From UBA6544 sp038131165 (GTDB lineage Bacteria > Pseudomonadota > Alphaproteobacteria > UBA8366), in NCBI GenBank assembly GCA_038131165.1, contig JAYPOZ010000011.1, positions 1-64,000 on the forward strand: a stretch of 64,000 nt of DNA, given 5' to 3'. Every line of letters begins with the position of its first letter. Positions within the stretch are counted from its first letter, which is position 1. Below, piece by piece: positions 60,733 to 64,000 of this stretch. Under the pieces are notes generated by a model. The model did not search any database. It had not been told where the DNA came from and was given only the letters and a program-made list of their open reading frames with translations. A program made the translations under genes and the position numbers.

Positions 60733-62250
60733 ATGGACATTCAGACATGTGACGGTGGCGATATCGCGTTTGGCGGTATCGCCGCCGCAATTCGAAACCA
60801 CGCGCGTTCTCGGTCGCTCGAGACGGCGCTTGTCTTCGATCGTGAGGAGATGTCCTGGGAGGCGCTGGCCATTGCGGTCGAAAGGCTCGGGGATCGTTTT
60901 GCGTCGATCGACGCGGGCGGTAAAATCGCGCTGTCCCTGCCGAATTCACAGGCCCTCGTATTGTTGATCCTGGGTGCCATCCGAGCGTCGAGGCAGGTTC
61001 AGGTCCTGGATCCGGATTGGCCGCCGGACATTCGGGAACCGGTTCTCCAAACGTTGAAGCCGAAGTCGATCGTCGCCAATGTCGGTATCCAGGGGGGCGA
61101 ATGCATCGACCCCTATGGCGCAATCGACGAAATTCTGACGGGTTTGGGGTGCGACGGACGGGCAGCATTCGAAGCGTTGCCGCCCGGCGATCCGAGCCGG
61201 ATTTTCTATACCGGGTTTACATCGGGTTCTACCGGGACGCCGAAAGGTTTCCAGCGGAGCGAACAATCTTGGATCGACAGCTTTCGTGGCGACAATGTCG
61301 AATTTTCCTTCACGCCCGATGATGTCTTCGTCGCTTTGGGGAGCTTGGCGCACTCGTTGTTTCTGTATGCGGTCTTGCGGGGACTTTATGCCGGTGGAAC
61401 GACAGTGTTTTTCCGTCAATTCCGTCCTGACAGAATTCTCCGACGTCTTGCCGAACGACGGGGCAGCGTCGTCTACGGTGTTCCCACCCAATACGATGCC
61501 ATGGCGTCGGTCGCGGAGGCCTCCGGCGCGCGCTGTCCCACGGTACGCATCGTGCTTTCTTCGGGCGCAAAACTACCGGGCGCATTGAAGCAAAGATTGC
61601 GAAAGGTGTTTCCGCAGGCGGAGATTTGCGAGTTTTACGGCACATCCGAACAGAGTTACGTGACGGTTGCGCGCGACGGCGAAACGCCTCTCGGCTCCGT
61701 AGGACGGGCCTTTCCGGGTGTGGATATCTCAATCCGAGACACCTCCGGTCACGCCCAGCCGACGGGCGGGACGGGACACGTCTTCGCCTCGAGCGCGCTC
61801 TTGTTTCGAGACTACGAACTCGCGGTCAACCCAGCCCTGGTACGGGTCGGCGAGGCGATCAGCGTCGGTGATGTCGGGTACCTCGACAGCAAGGGGTATC
61901 TCTATCTCGTCGGCCGGTCCGACCGGATGATTATCTCTTCGGGAAAGAACATCTATCCGGAGGAGGTCGAGAATGTGCTGATCGGCCATCCTTCGATAGC
62001 GGCCGCAGCGGTCATCGGTATCTCCGATCCGAGAAGGGGAAGCCGGTTGCTGGCGGTCCTGCGGGTAACAGAGGCTCCGCCCGACCTGCGGCGCGACCTG
62101 ATTTCTTGGTGCCGCGAGAGACTTCCGCTCTACAAGGTGCCGATGGTGTACGTGGAGTGTTCGGATTGGCCCCTGACAGCGTCGCATAAGACGAACCTGC
62201 CAGTGCTCCGTTCGTTGGTGAAGGCCGGCAAGTTGCCGGAAATATCGTGA
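60733..62250 (+). CDS. AMP-dependent acyl-CoA synthetase/ligase (ANL superfamily)
   Basis: The 505-residue protein has the phosphate loop FTSGSTGTPKGFQRSEQSW, EFYGTSEQSYV, VGDVGYLDSKGYLYLVGRSD and a C-terminal NLPVLRSLVKAGK with the adenylation Lys region. It activates a carboxylate as acyl-AMP and makes acyl-CoA. It is the first gene of a three-gene operon with overlapping ends (thiolase, MaoC). It is related to the long-chain or aryl acid ligases and to NRPS-type adenylation domains. Confidence 0.9.
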   Translation: MDIQTCDGGDIAFGGIAAAIRNHARSRSLETALVFDREEMSWEALAIAVERLGDRFASIDAGGKIALSLPNSQALVLLILGAIRASRQVQVLDPDWPPDIREPVLQTLKPKSIVANVGIQGGECIDPYGAIDEILTGLGCDGRAAFEALPPGDPSRIFYTGFTSGSTGTPKGFQRSEQSWIDSFRGDNVEFSFTPDDVFVALGSLAHSLFLYAVLRGLYAGGTTVFFRQFRPDRILRRLAERRGSVVYGVPTQYDAMASVAEASGARCPTVRIVLSSGAKLPGALKQRLRKVFPQAEICEFYGTSEQSYVTVARDGETPLGSVGRAFPGVDISIRDTSGHAQPTGGTGHVFASSALLFRDYELAVNPALVRVGEAISVGDVGYLDSKGYLYLVGRSDRMIISSGKNIYPEEVENVLIGHPSIAAAAVIGISDPRRGSRLLAVLRVTEAPPDLRRDLISWCRERLPLYKVPMVYVECSDWPLTASHKTNLPVLRSLVKAGKLPEIS

Positions 62251-63389
62251 TGAAGGCCTCCATTGCCGCAGGGCGCCGGACGCCGGTGGCGGTACGCGGC
62301 GGAAAATTCGCCGAAGCGGAAATCGCCGATTTGGCGGGGCCGGTGATGGCGCAATCCCTGAGAGATGCGGGCATTCAACCTGACAGGGTCGATGCGGTCA
62401 TTCTGGGCAATGCCCTCTATGGCGGCGGCAATCCCGCACGGGTCGCTGCCCTGGCGGCGGGTCTGCCGGAATCCGTAGCGGCGATGACGGTCGACACCCA
62501 GTGTTGCAGCGGCCTCGATGCGATCGCGCTCGCGCGCTCGCAAATACTGTCGGGGCAGGCGGAGGTCGTGATCGCCGGCGGTGTCGAAAGTTACAGCCGT
62601 GCGCCGATACGCCAACGCCGCCCGAGATCGCCGCTGGAGCCGCCGCAGTCCTATGAGAGACCGCCCTTTACGCCGTGGCCGGAACGCGATCCCGACATGC
62701 TTGAAGCGGCAGCCGCATTGGCGTTGCGGCTCAAGGTCAGCCGCGAGCGGCAGGCGGAATATGCCGTGTTCAGTCATCGCCGGGCCCGCGACGATCTCTT
62801 CGGTCCGGACGAGATCGTCGCGATTGGCGACGTGGCGCGGGATGAATTTACGCGACATCTCACGCCGGCCCTGTGCGCGCGATTGAATGTCTTGGCGGGA
62901 GAGGAGACATGCGGCGTAACGGCCGCGACGACGGCCGTCGAAGCGGATGCGGCCGCGGTCGTGGTGGTCGTCGCCGATGGCGTTCTGAGAACGCTGGCGG
63001 TGACGGGAAGAGAGGTCGGCATTCTCGCGGCGGACGCGCGCGGAGGTGATCCGGAATGCCCGGCGCTGGCGCCGATTGCCGCCGCGAACGCTGCGCTCTC
63101 GCGCGCCGGATTGCGGGCGCGGGATATCGATGTCGCGGAGATCATGGAGGCCTTCGCCGTGCAGGCCATGGCGTGTATCGAGGGGATCGGATTGGACTTT
63201 GAACGCGTCAACCGCCGCGGCGGCGCCTTGGCGAGAGGGCACCCGATCGGCGCGTCGGGAGCGATTCTGGCGGTTCGCTTGTTCCACGATCTGCGCCGCG
63301 GGAATTCCGACCGGTATGGTCTCGCGGCGATTGCGGCCGCGGGCGGTCTCGGGAGCGCGTTGGTTTTGGCGGCGGGAGACAGGACTTGA
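62247..63389 (+). CDS. Thiolase-family protein with an incomplete active site
   Basis: The 380-residue thiolase fold keeps the nucleophile in TQCCSGLDAIALA, GGVESYSRAP, a MEAFA motif (normally NEAFA) and the His of RGHPIGASGAILA. At the last motif, where CxGxG with the acid/base Cys is expected, it reads AAIAAAGGLGSALV, so the second Cys is missing. The start is GTG at 62247 or ATG at 62250, both overlapping the synthetase stop. It may be a condensing or hydrolytic variant rather than a true thiolase. Confidence 0.87.
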   Translation: MMKASIAAGRRTPVAVRGGKFAEAEIADLAGPVMAQSLRDAGIQPDRVDAVILGNALYGGGNPARVAALAAGLPESVAAMTVDTQCCSGLDAIALARSQILSGQAEVVIAGGVESYSRAPIRQRRPRSPLEPPQSYERPPFTPWPERDPDMLEAAAALALRLKVSRERQAEYAVFSHRRARDDLFGPDEIVAIGDVARDEFTRHLTPALCARLNVLAGEETCGVTAATTAVEADAAAVVVVVADGVLRTLAVTGREVGILAADARGGDPECPALAPIAAANAALSRAGLRARDIDVAEIMEAFAVQAMACIEGIGLDFERVNRRGGALARGHPIGASGAILAVRLFHDLRRGNSDRYGLAAIAAAGGLGSALVLAAGDRT

Positions 63390-63838
63390 TCCGCGTCCCC
63401 ACACCGGCCGATTGCGCCGCTCATCTCGGTGAGACCATCGTTGGCGCCGAGGCGGTAACAATCTCGGGTCGTGAAATCGATGCGTTCACGAAAATTTCCG
63501 GCGACCGCCAATGGATACATGGCCCGGGCGCCGAGCGGCGGATCGTGCCCGGAAATTTTCTGATCGCCTTGCTTCCGCGCATGATACAGAGCTGTCTCGT
63601 CGCGGAGACTTTCACGCGGTGCCTGACGGTAAAATACGCGGCCATACGCTTTCGCCATCCGGTGAGCGAAGGCGCTGCGATCGGTGTTTCGATACGGATT
63701 ATAGAGGTTCGCAATCGGGCGGCGGGCACGTTCGTGACCCTGGATGTCCGCTTGACGGACCAGGCGAGCGGAAACGAATGCCTGAGTGCCACGGTCACCG
63801 ACTATTATGAAACAGAGGCCGCGCCGGATGCGGGTTAG
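63386..63838 (+). CDS. MaoC-like (hot-dog fold) dehydratase
   Basis: The 150-residue protein has ISGREIDAFTKISGDRQWIHG with the catalytic Asp/His-type pair, RRIVPGNFLIALL and VKYAAIRFRHPVSEG, as in (R)-specific enoyl-CoA hydratases and MaoC. The start is TTG overlapping the thiolase stop (TTGA). With the CoA synthetase and thiolase-like gene it forms a short acyl-CoA route. The stop overlaps that of the convergent aldo/keto reductase. Confidence 0.85.
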   Translation: MIRVPTPADCAAHLGETIVGAEAVTISGREIDAFTKISGDRQWIHGPGAERRIVPGNFLIALLPRMIQSCLVAETFTRCLTVKYAAIRFRHPVSEGAAIGVSIRIIEVRNRAAGTFVTLDVRLTDQASGNECLSATVTDYYETEAAPDAG

Positions 63839-64000
63839 GGCGTCGGCGCGTCTTCCCTGAGAAGGCCTTCCGCTTTCAGCTCCGCCCATACATCGTCCGG
63901 AATATCGTGGCGCATTGCCGCGACGTTGGCGGTTACCTGGTCCGGATGATTGGCTCCCGGGATGACCGAGGCGACCGCCGGATGGTGCAACGGAAACTGC
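63835..64000 (-). CDS. Aldo/keto reductase, C-terminal part (partial)
   Basis: On the minus strand the frame from the window edge to a TAA at 63835-63837 encodes 54 residues: QFPLHHPAVASVIPGANHPD followed by QVTANVAAMRHDIPDDVWAE, ending KAEGLLREDAPTP. This is the standard end of aldo/keto reductases of the L-fucose dehydrogenase/pyridoxal-type group (VASVIPG). The N terminus lies beyond the window. It converges on the MaoC gene with a 4-bp overlap. Confidence 0.9.
   Translation of the reverse strand, partial: QFPLHHPAVASVIPGANHPDQVTANVAAMRHDIPDDVWAELKAEGLLREDAPTP

Overview
The window is GC-rich, densely coded proteobacterial DNA. The mix of LLM-type flavin oxidoreductases, CaiB CoA-transferase, HyuA/HyuB, MmgE/PrpD, TauD dioxygenases, a soluble PAS chemoreceptor and the dispersed 'CCTGAGCCTGTCGAAGG' repeat suggests an alphaproteobacterium, perhaps Rhodospirillales-like. 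That placement is an inference from gene content; there is no rRNA or other marker here. No tRNA, rRNA, CRISPR array or intact transposase was seen.

Layout. 1-93 is the tail of an unidentified gene. 165-6653 (minus) is a five-gene operon: enolase-superfamily enzyme, three tandem paralogous FAD flavoproteins and an LLM flavoenzyme. A 14-bp palindrome lies in the divergent promoter region before the next LLM gene. 6742-17832 holds mixed catabolic enzymes. 17953-22326 is a signalling block: small membrane protein, cytosolic two-PAS chemoreceptor, and a partner-switching module (STAS, HATPase, receiver-PP2C phosphatase). The phosphatase gene is cut by an in-frame amber codon. 22456-35800 (minus) is the most striking region. 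In transcription order it has hyuA, hyuB, a MarR regulator, a molybdenum hydroxylase (FAD subunit, then a fused FeS-Mo subunit), a 6-hydroxynicotinate reductase homologue, a UPF0280 protein, nadC, and a fusion of a PhnN-type ribose-1,5-bisphosphate kinase to an AMP/thymidine phosphorylase-family domain. An identical 18-bp operator-like sequence sits in front of hyuA and in front of the hydroxylase genes.

35856-39669 pairs a membrane-anchored MurF-like ligase and a hydrolase with a divergent D-Ala-D-Ala-ligase-like ATP-grasp protein. 39749-51465 (plus) is a second hydantoinase-type cluster: hyuA, a frameshifted hyuB, a racemase-like protein, a thiol-dioxygenase-like cupin, a hydroxyacid dehydrogenase, a D-aminoacylase-like amidohydrolase, a cupin and two duplicated SDRs, with repeats between genes. 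51565-60092 carries two TauD dioxygenases, an amidase, pcaHG, hydrolases, an amine-oxidase-like flavoprotein and a nitronate monooxygenase-like protein. 60163-60609 is a peroxiredoxin whose peroxidatic cysteine position is an in-frame TGA followed by a SECIS-like hairpin, so it is a predicted selenoprotein. The window ends with an acyl-CoA synthetase, thiolase and MaoC operon and the end of a convergent aldo/keto reductase.

Main hypothesis. The 22-36 kb cluster could degrade pyridine carboxylates. NadC would convert quinolinate plus PRPP to NaMN. The phosphorylase domain would release nicotinate and ribose-1,5-bisphosphate, and the fused kinase would rebuild PRPP. The hydroxylase and reductase would then make the 6-oxo lactam, which HyuAB would open. 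The families are recognised from sequence; the cycle itself is inference.
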